A stretch of DNA of 64,000 nt from assembly GCF_020535545.1 (NCBI RefSeq), contig NZ_CP084752.1:1161501-1225500 (forward strand). Reading direction: 5' to 3'. Below, piece after piece: positions 28,825-37,871 of this stretch (position 1 is the first letter of the stretch; each line of letters starts with the position of its first letter). Made by a program: the position numbers and the translations under genes. Source of the stretch: Roseateles sp. XES5. GTDB taxonomy: Bacteria; Pseudomonadota; Alphaproteobacteria; Rhizobiales; Rhizobiaceae. Below the pieces are notes generated by a model that saw only the letters and a program-made list of their open reading frames with translations, was not told the origin of the DNA and searched no databases.

Positions 28825-29424
28825 CTATTCGAAAAGGACGGGCACGAGCGACAGCACCAGAAGCAGCGCCATGGCGCGATTGAACAGCTTGAGGCTCTCC
28901 TTTCGCGTGATGAACCGCGCAGCGCCCACGCCGACGCCGGCCCAGGCGAGCGTGCTCACCAGCGTCGCCCCGCCGAAGATGACGGCAAAGGCGGCAGGTA
29001 CGAAGACATCGCCCGCCGCCCCGCCGCCATAGGTGACGACGGCGCCCGCGACCATCACCCAGAGCTTCGGATTGACGAGTTGCAGCAGCGCGCCCTCGAT
29101 GAAGGTGAAGGGTCGCGCGCGGCCGCGCTCCACCGCAAGGCCAACAGGCGCCGTGGCGATGCGCCAGGCGAGCCAGAGCAGATAGGCGACGCCGATCCAT
29201 TTCAGCGCCAGATGCACGCGCGGTTCCGAGAGGACCGCGCCGCCGGCCGCCGCCACAGTAAAGATGATGACCGCGACGCCGATGCCCATGCCGGTGGCGA
29301 CGGGCAGCGTGCGCCGGAAGCCGTAATTCGCGCCGGAGGCCGTGACCATCGTGTTGTTCGGCCCCGGCGTGCCGGCCATGGCGAAGGCGAAGCTCGTCGC
29401 CGCCAGTATCCAGGTCCAATCCAT
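28825..29424 (-). CDS. LysE/RhtB family amino acid exporter
   Basis: 199 residues with six predicted membrane helices. The family signature AMAGTPGPNNTMVTASGANYG at the N-terminus is clear, as are the NPKLWVMVAGAV loop and the hydrophobic halves around it. Substrate probably an amino acid or related compound. The start at MDWTW avoids a longer hydrophilic leader. It is divergent from an Lrp/AsnC regulator, the usual arrangement in which the regulator senses the exported amino acid. Confidence 0.88.
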   Translation of the reverse strand: MDWTWILAATSFAFAMAGTPGPNNTMVTASGANYGFRRTLPVATGMGIGVAVIIFTVAAAGGAVLSEPRVHLALKWIGVAYLLWLAWRIATAPVGLAVERGRARPFTFIEGALLQLVNPKLWVMVAGAVVTYGGGAAGDVFVPAAFAVIFGGATLVSTLAWAGVGVGAARFITRKESLKLFNRAMALLLVLSLVPVLFE

Positions 29425-29553
29425 CCTGCTCTCTCCTGCAAACGATGGCAGCCTATGCCGCCCCGCGCGCAACGGGGTTGCGAAGATGCCAGCAATGAAG
29501 AAGAATTTGGCATCCCATGCCGCTGCATGGCTTGAACGTTTGTGAGGATTTCA

Positions 29554-30012
29554 ATGCAGCTCGACGAGATCGATCGCCGCATCCTGCGCGAATTGCAGCA
29601 GGATGGCCGCCTGCAGAACATCGAGCTGGCAAGGCGCGTCGGCCTATCCCCCTCCCCGTGCCTGCGCCGGGTGAAGCTTCTGGAAGAGGCCGGCATCATC
29701 GGCCGCTATGTCGCGGTCGTGGATCAGGCGAAGGTGGGCCTCAAGCTCTCCATGTTCGCGCGCATCTCGCTGACGGCGCAGGATGCCGAGACCATCGAAC
29801 ACTTCATCGCCGCCATGAAGCGGCTGCCGGAGGTGGTGGAGTGCTACATCATGCTCGGCGAGAGCGACGCGCTGCTGCGCGTCGTCGTCCCGGATCTCGA
29901 GGACTACCGTCGCTTCCAGTCGACGCATCTCACCCGCAGGAACGGCATCCAGACCGTCAAGACGGACGTGCCCAGCGAAACGGTCAAGCAGAGCTTCGCG
30001 CTGCCGCTATAG
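29554..30012 (+). CDS. Lrp/AsnC family transcriptional regulator
   Basis: 152 residues: an N-terminal winged helix (LDEIDRRILRELQQDGRLQNIELARRVGLSPSPCLRRVKLLEEAGII) and a C-terminal RAM ligand-binding domain (VVECYIMLGESDALLRVVVPDLEDY). ATG 29554 follows GAGG by about six bases. It likely controls the divergent LysE exporter through the 129-base spacer; the ligand is not predictable. Its stop codon TAG lies at the first base triplet of a repeat element. Confidence 0.93.
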   Translation: MQLDEIDRRILRELQQDGRLQNIELARRVGLSPSPCLRRVKLLEEAGIIGRYVAVVDQAKVGLKLSMFARISLTAQDAETIEHFIAAMKRLPEVVECYIMLGESDALLRVVVPDLEDYRRFQSTHLTRRNGIQTVKTDVPSETVKQSFALPL

Positions 30013-30175
30013 AGCATTTCCAGCCGAAACGGGACCGCTTCGGCGTCGGATAATGCGGTAAAAACAAAAAGCTAGCGCATGTCAGGTTCAGCTTGAACCA
30101 GACATGCTCTAAATTCTTTTGTTTTCGTTTGTCTTTTCGGGAAACCGGTTCCCACTTTTCCCTGACAAACTCTAG
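30010..30175. repeat. Modular palindromic repeat, copy 2 (modules A+B+C)
   Basis: The fullest copy. Module A starts TAGAGCATTTCCAGCCGAA and includes the CCGAAACGGGACCGCTTCGG dyad. Module B is GCATGTCAGGTTCAGCTTG with complementary AACCAGACATGC. Module C runs from AAATTCTTTTGTTTTCG to CCCTGACAAACTCTAG. It fills the gap between convergent Lrp and rsmC, and supplies the lrp stop. Confidence 0.88.
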
Positions 30176-30178
30176 CGA

Positions 30179-31195
30179 TCAGCGCCGGCCCCACAGCACC
30201 TTGAAGCGGGCGTTGCGGCAAAGCTCGCCGCTGTCCTTGAAGGCTTCCTTCAGGACCGGCTCGTAGGGCAGGCCGCGATTGGCGACCATCAGCAGACGGC
30301 CGCCGGCCTTGAGCGATTTGGCCGCCATGCGGATCATGCCGGCGCCGAGCGAATGGTCGGCGGCATGGCCTTCATGGAAGGGCGGGTTCATGACGATGAG
30401 GTCATAGTGGTCGCGCGGCGTTTCCGCCGTCAGGTCGAACCAGTAGTAGCGCGCCGGGATATTCGGGCAGTTCTCCGCCATGTTCTCCCTGGCGGCTTCC
30501 AGCGCCTCGTAATGCGCCTCGAAGAGGTCGATGCCCTTCACCTGCGGGGCGCGGCCGCCGAGCATGACCGAGAGATAGCCCCAGCCCGCGCCGAAATCGG
30601 CGGCATGGCCGTTGAAGTCCTCGGGGATGCGGGTGGCGAGCAGTTCGGAGCCCTCGTCGATACGGTCGTGCGAGAACATGCCGGGGGCAGCCGTGAAGCG
30701 GCCGACGATGCGCACCGGCTTCGCCGCGAGCTTGGCGATCGCGTCCGCCGGGTCTTCCGGCCGGGCGAACCAGATGGCGAGGCCATGGTACTTCGGCATG
30801 GAATCGCCTGTCAGGCCGAGCTGGTCAAGGCGCTTGCGCATGGACTGCACGCCGTCTTCCTTGCCGCCGGCAACGACGATCAGGCCGCCCGTGCGCACGA
30901 GGCGGAGGGCTTCCGCGATGCGGTTCTCGTTCTCACCCTTGTGCTTGGTCATCAGGATGAGCGCGCCGTCGAAATCCTCGCCCTCGATGACGGGCTTCAC
31001 GGGGGCGCGCACGGCTTCCAGACCGCGGTACAGCGAGCGCAGAGGCTGCACGGCCTCGAGCGCCGCGCCGAAGCCTTCCGGCGGGCGCTGGCCGGCTTCC
31101 GCGCCGAGGAACAGGTAGCGCTCGCCCTCGCCCGGCATGCCGAGCGTACCGGAGGCAAAGGGATGGAACAGGGTTTTCAGGGCGTCGCGGGTCAT
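30179..31195 (-). CDS. rsmC: RsmC-like rRNA guanine-N2 methyltransferase
   Basis: SAM-dependent methyltransferase, likely for G1207 of 16S rRNA. The 338-residue protein has the degenerate N-terminal RsmC half (about 1-165), then the active half: FTAAPGMFSHDRIDEGSELL, HAADFGAGWGYLS for SAM, the KGIDLFEAHYEALEAA acidic loop and the NPPFHEG catalytic motif at N270-F273. The RLLMVANRGLPYE stretch near the end is also characteristic. It is downstream of lrp but on the opposite strand. Confidence 0.85.
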   Translation of the reverse strand: MTRDALKTLFHPFASGTLGMPGEGERYLFLGAEAGQRPPEGFGAALEAVQPLRSLYRGLEAVRAPVKPVIEGEDFDGALILMTKHKGENENRIAEALRLVRTGGLIVVAGGKEDGVQSMRKRLDQLGLTGDSMPKYHGLAIWFARPEDPADAIAKLAAKPVRIVGRFTAAPGMFSHDRIDEGSELLATRIPEDFNGHAADFGAGWGYLSVMLGGRAPQVKGIDLFEAHYEALEAARENMAENCPNIPARYYWFDLTAETPRDHYDLIVMNPPFHEGHAADHSLGAGMIRMAAKSLKAGGRLLMVANRGLPYEPVLKEAFKDSGELCRNARFKVLWGRR

Positions 31196-31234
31196 GGTCG
31201 GCTTTCGGCGGGTGATTGGTCCAGGAAAAGAAAA

Positions 31235-31261
31235 GGGCGCGGAACGTGCCGCTCCGCGCCC
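31235..31261 (-). terminator. Rho-independent terminator of pnp
   Basis: GGGCGCGG pairs with CCGCGCCC around an 11-base loop. On the minus strand it is followed by CTTTTCTTTTCC. It lies 22 bases beyond the pnp stop. Confidence 0.8.
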
Positions 31262-31282
31262 CCTTCATGCATTGTCTTGCGA

Positions 31283-33424
31283 TTACTCGGCAGCTTCGCC
31301 GTCGCCCTTCTTGTCGGCGGCGATTTCCTTGCCGGTCGCCTGATCGACGACCTTCATGGAGAGGCGAACCTTGCCGCGCTCGTCGAAGCCCATCAGCTTG
31401 ACCCAGACCTTGTCGCCTTCCTTGACGACGTCGGAGGTCTTGGCAACGCGCTCCTGAGCGAGCTGCGAGATGTGCACGAGGCCGTCGCGCGGGCCGAAGA
31501 AGTTGACGAAGGCGCCGAAGTCGGCGGTCTTGACGACCGTGCCTTCGTAGATCTGGCCGACTTCCGGTTCCGCGACGATGGAGTGGATCCACTTGCGGGC
31601 CGCTTCGATCTCCTTGCCGGACGAGGACGCGATCTTGATCGTGCCGTCGTCTTCGATGTTGATCTTGGCGCCGGTCTTCTCGACGATTTCGCGGATGACC
31701 TTGCCGCCCGTGCCGATGACTTCACGGATCTTGTCGACCGGGATGTTCATGACTTCGATGCGCGGTGCGAATTCGCCGAGCTGGCTGCGGCCTTCGGAGA
31801 TGGCGTGGGCCATCACACCCAGGATGTGCATGCGGGCTTCCTTGGCCTGGGCCAGGGCGACCTGCATGATTTCCTTGGTGATGCCCTGGATCTTGATGTC
31901 CATCTGCAGGGCGGTGATGCCGGTGGTGGAACCGGCCACCTTGAAGTCCATATCGCCCAGGTGATCTTCGTCACCCAGGATGTCGGTCAGCACGGCGAAA
32001 CGGTTGCCGTCCTTGATCAGACCCATGGCGATGCCGGCCACATGGGCCTTCAGGGGCACGCCGGCGTCCATCAGCGACAGGCAGCCGCCGCAGACCGAAG
32101 CCATGGACGACGAACCGTTGGACTCGGTGATCTCGGAGACCACGCGGATCGAGTAGGGGAAGTCTTCCTTGTTCGGCAGCACGGCCACCAGGGCGCGCTT
32201 GGCCAGACGGCCGTGACCGATCTCGCGGCGCTTGGGGCTGCCCACGCGACCGGTTTCGCCGGTGGCGAAGGGAGGCATGTTGTAGTGCAGCATGAAGCGC
32301 TCGCTGTACTCGCCAGCCAGGGCGTCGATCACCTGGGCGTCACGCTCGGTGCCCAGGGTCGCGGCCACCAGGGCCTGGGTCTCGCCGCGGGTGAACAGCG
32401 AGGAGCCGTGGGCGCGCGGCAGCACGCCGACTTCCGAAACGATGGCGCGAACGGTTTCGAGATCGCGGCCGTCGATGCGGCTCTTGGTGTCGAGGATGTT
32501 CCAGCGAACGATCTTGGCCTGCAGGTGCTTGAAGACGGCGCCGATGACTTCGGCGCTGTACTTCGGCTCGACGCCTTCCGGCAGGAAGTGTGCCTTGACC
32601 TTGGCCTTGACGGCGTCGACGGCAGCGTAGCGATCGGCCTTCTGGGTGATCTTGTAGGCAGCGCGGAGTTCGGTTTCTGCGATGCCGAGCATTTCGGCTT
32701 CGAGTTCGGAATGATCTTCCGGCGTGAAGTCGCGCGGTTCCTTGGCAGCCACTTCAGCGAGCTTGATGATCGCGTCGATGACCGGCTGGAAGCCCTTGTG
32801 GCCGAACATGACGGCGCCGAGCATGACGTCTTCGTTCAGTTCCTTGGCTTCGGATTCGACCATCAGGACGGCGTCCTGCGTGCCGGCGACGACGAGGTCG
32901 AGAACCGACTCGTCCATCTCGTCCAGATGCGGGTTCAGGACGTATTCGCCGTTGATGTAGCCGACGCGCGCGCCGCCGACCGGGCCCATGAAGGGAACGC
33001 CGGAGATCGTGAGCGCAGCCGAAGCGGCAACCATCGACAGGACGTCGGGATCGTTTTCGAGATCATGCTGGACGACCGTGACGACGACCTGCGTGTCGTT
33101 CTTGTAGCCTTCGGGGAACAGCGGACGGATCGGACGGTCGATCAGGCGGCTGGTCAGGGTCTCCAGCTCGCTGGGACGGCCTTCACGCTTGAAGAAGCTG
33201 CCGGGGATCTTGCCGGCGGCATAGGTCTTCTCGATGTAGTCGACGGTCAGGGGGAAGAAGTCCTGGCCCGGCTTGGGGGCCTTGGCGGAAACGACGGTCG
33301 CGAGAACGACGGTTTCGCCGTAGGTCGCCAGAACCGCGCCGTCAGCCTGACGGGCGATCTTGCCGGTTTCCAGCTTGAGCGGACGGCCCGCCCATTCGAT
33401 TTCAACCGTATGGGTATCGAACAT
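31283..33424 (-). CDS. pnp: Polyribonucleotide nucleotidyltransferase (PNPase), mosaic gene
   Basis: Processive 3'-5' phosphorolytic RNase of the degradosome and cold-shock response. The 713-residue protein has two RNase PH domains, with the [11 protein letters not shown] and [13 protein letters not shown] active-site motifs in the second, then KH (about 555-615, [18 protein letters not shown]) and S1 (about 620-690) domains. The frame is intact. Residues about 47-102 and 342-542 look betaproteobacterial: [19 protein letters not shown] and [19 protein letters not shown], for instance, where rhizobia have [19 protein letters not shown] and [16 protein letters not shown] (from memory). All leucines there are CTG. 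See the findings. Confidence 0.95.
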   Translation of the reverse strand: MFDTHTVEIEWAGRPLKLETGKIARQADGAVLATYGETVVLATVVSAKAPKPGQDFFPLTVDYIEKTYAAGKIPGSFFKREGRPSELETLTSRLIDRPIRPLFPEGYKNDTQVVVTVVQHDLENDPDVLSMVAASAALTISGVPFMGPVGGARVGYINGEYVLNPHLDEMDESVLDLVVAGTQDAVLMVESEAKELNEDVMLGAVMFGHKGFQPVIDAIIKLAEVAAKEPRDFTPEDHSELEAEMLGIAETELRAAYKITQKADRYAAVDAVKAKVKAHFLPEGVEPKYSAEVIGAVFKHLQAKIVRWNILDTKSRIDGRDLETVRAIVSEVGVLPRAHGSSLFTRGETQALVAATLGTERDAQVIDALAGEYSERFMLHYNMPPFATGETGRVGSPKRREIGHGRLAKRALVAVLPNKEDFPYSIRVVSEITESNGSSSMASVCGGCLSLMDAGVPLKAHVAGIAMGLIKDGNRFAVLTDILGDEDHLGDMDFKVAGSTTGITALQMDIKIQGITKEIMQVALAQAKEARMHILGVMAHAISEGRSQLGEFAPRIEVMNIPVDKIREVIGTGGKVIREIVEKTGAKINIEDDGTIKIASSSGKEIEAARKWIHSIVAEPEVGQIYEGTVVKTADFGAFVNFFGPRDGLVHISQLAQERVAKTSDVVKEGDKVWVKLMGFDERGKVRLSMKVVDQATGKEIAADKKGDGEAAE

Positions 33425-33773
33425 GTCTTGTCCTTCTTGGCAGATACGCGCACCGCCGCCCGAAAAGGCGCAGGTGGTCTATCCGCGTTCGTGACGCATC
33501 ATGGGCAAGACAACGGGAGGCTTCCGGAAAGGGCTCGCGATCGTCGCGTCTTACGGCTTTTCAGCCTGGCCGACGACAGGCGCGCGCCTGAAGCATCCTG
33601 CAATCCTGCCCCATGACAGGTCATCGGTTGGTTCCGCAGGACCGGCCCATCCGGCCTGCTGGAAAATCCCGTTTCGCGAGGCGGCCTCAACCGGCACTGG
33701 CTAAACGGTACGGCGGAATTTTCTTCCGCAAAAGAAAGCGGCGGGCGTTCGCAAGGAACGCCCGCCGAAAGGA
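33425..33773. other. Intergenic rpsO-pnp region
   Basis: About 350 bases between rpsO and pnp on the minus strand. At its upstream end is the rpsO terminator; the rest should hold the pnp promoter and long 5' leader. In enterobacteria the pnp leader has an RNase III-cut hairpin for autoregulation. I see GC-rich inverted words but no single long duplex I would claim as its counterpart. Confidence 0.4.
33739..33767 (-). terminator. Terminator between rpsO and pnp
   Basis: A 12-bp perfect stem (CGGCGGGCGTTC and complement) with a 5-base loop; on the minus strand it is followed by CTTTCTTTTGC. It starts six bases after the rpsO stop. Confidence 0.85.
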
Positions 33774-34043
33774 TTAGCGGCGAATGCCGAGAGCAGCAAT
33801 CAGCTTGCTGTAACGGGCTTCGTCCTTCTTCTTGAGGTAGTCAAGAAGCGAGCGGCGGCTGGAAACCAGCGTCAGAAGGCCACGACGCGAGTGGTTGTCC
33901 TTCTTGTGGTCCTTGAAGTGGCCGGTCAGGTTGTTGATACGCTCGGTCAGGATCGCGACCTGAACTTCCGGAGAACCGGTGTCGCCTTCGTTGGTGGCGT
34001 ATTCCTTGATCAGCGCAGCCTTGCGCTCAGCAGTGATCGACAT
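33774..34043 (-). CDS. rpsO: 30S ribosomal protein S15
   Basis: Primary 16S rRNA-binding protein that organises the central domain of the 30S subunit. 89 residues, the standard length, with [36 protein letters not shown] and [20 protein letters not shown], the diagnostic S15 core. Starts [16 protein letters not shown]. Precedes pnp as in most bacteria, with a terminator between. No sign of the foreign patches found in pnp. Confidence 0.97.
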   Translation of the reverse strand: MSITAERKAALIKEYATNEGDTGSPEVQVAILTERINNLTGHFKDHKKDNHSRRGLLTLVSSRRSLLDYLKKKDEARYSKLIAALGIRR

Positions 34044-34205
34044 CGAGATGTCCTTTCATGAATGGAGAACCAAAGTCGCCAAAAGCCGGGATGTCGTCCA
34101 GCAATGGCCGTGAAGGCAAGCGGGCAGGCCCGCATTGCTGGCGGTGCCTATAAACCATTAGCGGGCGAAATGGAAGGGGCCGTCATCAAGCGCCTGAACG
34201 GCCCG

Positions 34206-34523
34206 TCAGCGCCGATCCGCCGGCTGGCCGGGCGCGGCCTCGCGTGCATCGCCGTCCTTCGGGCAGACGACATAGGCGCCGAAGATCCAGCCAAGCCGTT
34301 CCCCCTGCCGCGCGACGAAGAGCCAGCGCTTGTTGCCGATCTTCGTTTCCTCCAGCACCTCGACGCGCGTGCCGTTGGACAGCGTCGTCACGATCGCGCC
34401 GTTCGGCGCGGCGCGCACGTTGAGCGGCGTTCCCGTCGGATCGTCGACGAGGCATTCGGCGGCAAGCGCCGGGGCGGCGGAAAGAAGCGTGGCGGCCAGG
34501 ATCGTCCGCGAGAAAAGCGTCAT
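34206..34523 (-). CDS. Periplasmic SH3-domain protein
   Basis: 105 residues starting MTLFSRTILAATLLSAAPALAA, a Sec signal peptide, then a bacterial SH3 (SH3_3) domain: TPLNVRAAPNGAIVTTLSNGTRVEVLEETKIGNKRWLFVARQGERLGWIFGAYV. Such domains bind peptidoglycan or envelope partners. Two Cys (ECLVDD and VVCPKD) flank the domain and could close it. MHVM six codons earlier is an alternative start. It lies between the kinase gene and rpsO. Confidence 0.85.
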   Translation of the reverse strand: MTLFSRTILAATLLSAAPALAAECLVDDPTGTPLNVRAAPNGAIVTTLSNGTRVEVLEETKIGNKRWLFVARQGERLGWIFGAYVVCPKDGDAREAAPGQPADRR

Positions 34524-34557
34524 GACATGCACCTGAAATGATGGAAAGGCCGGCGCG

Positions 34558-36210
34558 TCATGGCGCGCCTTCCGGCCGATGGGCCTCCTCGTCGCGCAGG
34601 CGGGCCAGCGGGATCGTCACCCGCCATTCGATGCCGTCGTCATGCACGATGAAATCGAGCTTCGCATCGAGCGCCAGTCCCAGCATGCGCTCCAGCACCA
34701 CGCTGCCGAAGCCCTTGCGGCTGGCGGCGATGGCCGCCTTGTCGATCGTCGCCCGGCTTTCGCGCCAGACAAGGTTCAGGTCCTCGCCCGCGGCCACCCA
34801 GCTCAGCGAGACGATGCCCGTCTCGTTGGCGAGCGCGCCGTATTTGGTGGCATTGGTCGACAGCTCGTGCAGGGCCATGCCGAGGGTCTGGGAGGCCTGC
34901 GGGTCGAGCAGCACGGCGGGGCCGGCGATGCGCACGCGCGCCGCATCGTCGGGCGTGAAGGGTTTGAGCTGGTTCTTCGCCAGCTCGAAGAGGTTGATGC
35001 CCTGCGTCGCGTTGGCGATCATCAGGTCCGTGGAGCGGGCAAGGCCGGCCACGCGCTTGCGGAAGGTCTCGGCGAAATCCGTGGCGTTCTCCGCCCCCGC
35101 CGCCGACTGGTTCAGCATGGCCTGAATGACGGTCAGCTGGTTCTTCGAGCGGTGCGCCACCTCGCGCATCAGGAAACGCACCTCGTTTTCCGACTTGACC
35201 CGCGCATCGGCCGCTTCCGCGAGCGCATGCGAAACGGTCTCCAGTTCGGAAATGGCATAGGAGCGGGGCGCGACCCGTTCCCCCTGGCCGAGGCGGCGCG
35301 CATCCTGGGCAAGCAGCCGCACGTCACGCGAGAGAACGCGGGCGATGCCGGCCGCGCTCACGGCGGCAAGCAGCGCGAAGACCGCCCCGCCGATCGTCAG
35401 CCACAGGAAGGAGGAAACGGCCGGGGCCTGCACATCGGAGGATTTCGCCCAGGCGATCATGCGCCAGCCGGCAAGCGAAGAGAATTCGGTGACGACCTGA
35501 TAGTTCGTTCTGTCCTGCTGCATGGTGCTGACGCCAAGCCGGAGCGAGGGCACGACCCGCAGGAAGAAGGGCTTGCCCGTCTTTTCCTTTTCGTCGGTCG
35601 AGACGATGACAGTGCCCTGCGTGTCGAGCACCGCGGCATTCCAGCCGGGCGAGAGGACATCCGGATTGACCGCGCGGCGCAGCGCCTCGGCGTTCTTCGT
35701 CAGGGTCAGCAGCACATGCTGGCCGTTCGGCAGGCGCATCGGCAGGTAGACGTTGAACACCCATTGCTGTGCGGTCTTGCCGAAGAAGAGATCGGAGACC
35801 ATGCGCTCGCCGCGCGCCAGCGCCAGGCCTGCCGAGACCGGCTCGGAGGTGGTGCTCAGCGGCGCGCCATAGGGCACGCGCGTGTTGATAAGCTGGCGCA
35901 TCGACTGGTCGATGACGATGAAATAGATGTCCGTGCCTTCCAGCGCCTTGGTGGCCTGGCCGTGCAGGGCCGCATAGTCGCCCTTCAGCAACCCGTCCGA
36001 GGTCGACAGGAAGTTCAGCGTCGAGAACATGCCCGAGATTTCGCGCTCCACGGCCCGGTTCACGGCGCCGGTGGAGGTGCGCAGCAAGGATTCGAAGATG
36101 CGCTCCTGCGCCTCGTTGGTGCGCTTCAGCACGACAATGGAGAAGAGGAAGGCAGGAATGACGACGACGAGGATGAGGCAGACGAGATAGAAGGCGACCG
36201 GATGGTGCAT
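34558..36210 (-). CDS. HWE-family sensor histidine kinase
   Basis: 550-residue membrane kinase. An N-terminal helix (about 8-28) and a second one (about 268-292) bracket a periplasmic sensor of the dCache type. After a HAMP-like linker comes the HWE kinase core: H353 in REVAHRSKNQLTVIQAML (the HRxKN form), ALHELSTNATKYGAL as N-box and LVWRESRA, the W-x-E motif defining HWE kinases. Such kinases often feed PhyR-type general stress control in rhizobia; no response regulator is adjacent. It sits between truB and the SH3 gene. Confidence 0.88.
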   Translation of the reverse strand: MHHPVAFYLVCLILVVVIPAFLFSIVVLKRTNEAQERIFESLLRTSTGAVNRAVEREISGMFSTLNFLSTSDGLLKGDYAALHGQATKALEGTDIYFIVIDQSMRQLINTRVPYGAPLSTTSEPVSAGLALARGERMVSDLFFGKTAQQWVFNVYLPMRLPNGQHVLLTLTKNAEALRRAVNPDVLSPGWNAAVLDTQGTVIVSTDEKEKTGKPFFLRVVPSLRLGVSTMQQDRTNYQVVTEFSSLAGWRMIAWAKSSDVQAPAVSSFLWLTIGGAVFALLAAVSAAGIARVLSRDVRLLAQDARRLGQGERVAPRSYAISELETVSHALAEAADARVKSENEVRFLMREVAHRSKNQLTVIQAMLNQSAAGAENATDFAETFRKRVAGLARSTDLMIANATQGINLFELAKNQLKPFTPDDAARVRIAGPAVLLDPQASQTLGMALHELSTNATKYGALANETGIVSLSWVAAGEDLNLVWRESRATIDKAAIAASRKGFGSVVLERMLGLALDAKLDFIVHDDGIEWRVTIPLARLRDEEAHRPEGAP

Positions 36211-36410
36211 CCGCCGGCGGGCAGGGCCGGTCCCTGCACCTTCTCCCGCTTCCCCCGGCGCCCGCTTCTCCGGCGGACACCGTCCTGTCAGTCGGCGCCA
36301 TCGTCAACAGCCAGCCCCTCACCCTTCGCAACACGGCAGCCAAGCGCCGCCCGGCCCACCCCTCGAGCGAACCTCGCCGGCCCATAAAGCCCGCAGCTTG
36401 TGGTGAAATC

Positions 36411-36441
36411 AAGTCAGGGGCGGATGGTTCCGCCCCCTGAT
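36411..36441. terminator. Hairpin after truB
   Basis: TCAGGGGCGG, TTCCGCCCCCTGA form a stem directly after the truB stop. On the minus strand the tail is CTTGATTTC, only weakly U-rich, so minus-strand termination is uncertain. On the plus strand it is followed by TTTTT. Confidence 0.45.
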
Positions 36442-36443
36442 TT

Positions 36444-37376
36444 TTAGCCCGCAAAGACCCGCTTCGGACGGAACTCGCCGCCGCCGATCTCGCCGATAGC
36501 GACCAGCTTGCCGCGCGCCGTGGCATAGGCCTCATCGGCGGAAACCGGCGCATCGCGGCCGCGCAGGATGATCGGATTGCCCATGCGCAGGCGGTGCGCC
36601 TGGTCGTCGTTGACGACGATCTGCGGCAGGCTGGAGAGCGCTTCGCCGGTGTCGATCAGGAAGGCGTCGAGGGCGGCAAGGCGCTCGGCGTCGTCCTCGA
36701 TCTTTTCCAGCGCCGTCAGGTCGGCGAGCGGCACCATGTCGTCCTCGCCGAAGGGCGCGACGAAGGTGCGGCGCAGCGCCGAGATATGGCCGTAGCAGCC
36801 GAGCTGGCGGCCGAAATCGCGGGCGAGCGCGCGCACATAGGTGCCCTTGCCGCATTCGACCTCGAAGGCGGCCGTGTTCTCGTCCGAGCCGATCAGCGTC
36901 AGGCGGTGGATTTCCACCTCGCGCGAGGGGATCTCGACCGTCTCGCCCTCGCGGGCAAGATCATAGGCCCGTTCGCCGTCGATCTTGATCGCGGAGAACT
37001 GCGGCGGGATCTGCTGGATGACGCCGGTATATTCGCCGAGGATCGCCTTGATCGCGTCGGCCGTCGGGCGTGTGTCGGCGCTGCGGACCACCTCGCCCTC
37101 GAGGTCGTCCGTCGTGCGTTCCTCACCCCAGGTGACGGTGAACTCATAGATCTTCCGCCCGTCCATGACATAGGGCACGGTCTTGGTGGCATCGCCCAGC
37201 GCGATCGGCAGCATGCCGGACGCCAGCGGGTCGAGCGTACCGGCATGGCCGGCCTTCTGCGCCTTGAACAGCCACTTGATCTTGGAGACGGCTTCGGTCG
37301 AGCCGAAATCGAACGGCTTGTCGAGGATCAGCCAGCCGGAAACCGGCCGGCCCTTGGGTTTGCGGGGTCTGGACAT
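36444..37376 (-). CDS. truB: tRNA pseudouridine-55 synthase
   Basis: Makes pseudouridine 55 in the T-loop of tRNAs. The 310-residue protein has [21 protein letters not shown] and the catalytic Asp in [18 protein letters not shown], followed by Y--TV-LG---D---EGEV and [12 protein letters not shown]. The C-terminal PUA-like part is present (about 245-310). Twelve bases downstream of rbfA, in the rimP-nusA-ylxR-infB-rbfA-truB order. Here an HWE kinase and an SH3 protein separate it from rpsO. Confidence 0.96.
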   Translation of the reverse strand: MSRPRKPKGRPVSGWLILDKPFDFGSTEAVSKIKWLFKAQKAGHAGTLDPLASGMLPIALGDATKTVPYVMDGRKIYEFTVTWGEERTTDDLEGEVVRSADTRPTADAIKAILGEYTGVIQQIPPQFSAIKIDGERAYDLAREGETVEIPSREVEIHRLTLIGSDENTAAFEVECGKGTYVRALARDFGRQLGCYGHISALRRTFVAPFGEDDMVPLADLTALEKIEDDAERLAALDAFLIDTGEALSSLPQIVVNDDQAHRLRMGNPIILRGRDAPVSADEAYATARGKLVAIGEIGGGEFRPKRVFAG

Positions 37377-37388
37377 CTGTATCCTGGA

Positions 37389-37799
37389 TTATTGATCGTC
37401 TTCGCCGTCTTCGGCGGAAAGATCGCGGGCGACTTCCGGCGAGCGCAGGAGATCGTCGATCTTCTTGTAGTTGTCGAAGCTGGTATCGTCGCGGAAGCGC
37501 ACGTCCGGCATGTATTTCATCTGGCGCAGTTGCGGGCCGAGGCGGCCGCGGATGAACTTCGAATTGCGGTTCAGCGCCTCGATCACGGCCTCGTGGTCCT
37601 TGACGCCGAGCGGCGTCACATAGGCCGTGGCGTGCTTCAGGTCCGGCGACATGCGCACTTCCGAAATGGAAATCACGGTCTTTTCGAGAAGCGGGTCGCG
37701 CACTTCGCCGCGCTGGAGAACCTGGGTGATCGCCGCGCGCACCTGCTCGCCCACGCGCAGCATGCGTTGCGACGGCGCCGAGGATGTTGCTCTGGTCAT
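37389..37799 (-). CDS. rbfA: Ribosome-binding factor A
   Basis: 30S maturation and cold adaptation factor, acting near the 5' helix of 16S rRNA. 136 residues with the KH-type fold: [50 protein letters not shown] and the [21 protein letters not shown] end. Start at [11 protein letters not shown]; the open frame upstream runs through the hairpin region. It is separated from infB by a strong terminator-like hairpin. Confidence 0.95.
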   Translation of the reverse strand: MTRATSSAPSQRMLRVGEQVRAAITQVLQRGEVRDPLLEKTVISISEVRMSPDLKHATAYVTPLGVKDHEAVIEALNRNSKFIRGRLGPQLRQMKYMPDVRFRDDTSFDNYKKIDDLLRSPEVARDLSAEDGEDDQ

Positions 37800-37812
37800 G
37801 GTCGTCACCTTC

Positions 37813-37849
37813 AAAAAAATGCGAGCGCCGAAAAGGTCCGGCGCTCGCA
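37813..37849 (-). terminator. Strong terminator-like hairpin between infB and rbfA
   Basis: An 11-bp stem (TGCGAGCGCCG and complement, 37820-37849) with an 8-base loop, followed on the minus strand by seven T (37813-37819). It lies 22 bases after infB and 14 before the rbfA start, within a conserved operon. Confidence 0.88.
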
Positions 37850-37871
37850 CGATACTCTATCCGTCGAACGC

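Noticed and set aside
30353..33616. Long plus-strand frame opposite pnp and rsmC
   Set aside because: Antisense shadow of high-GC coding DNA; no ribosome binding site or recognisable motifs.
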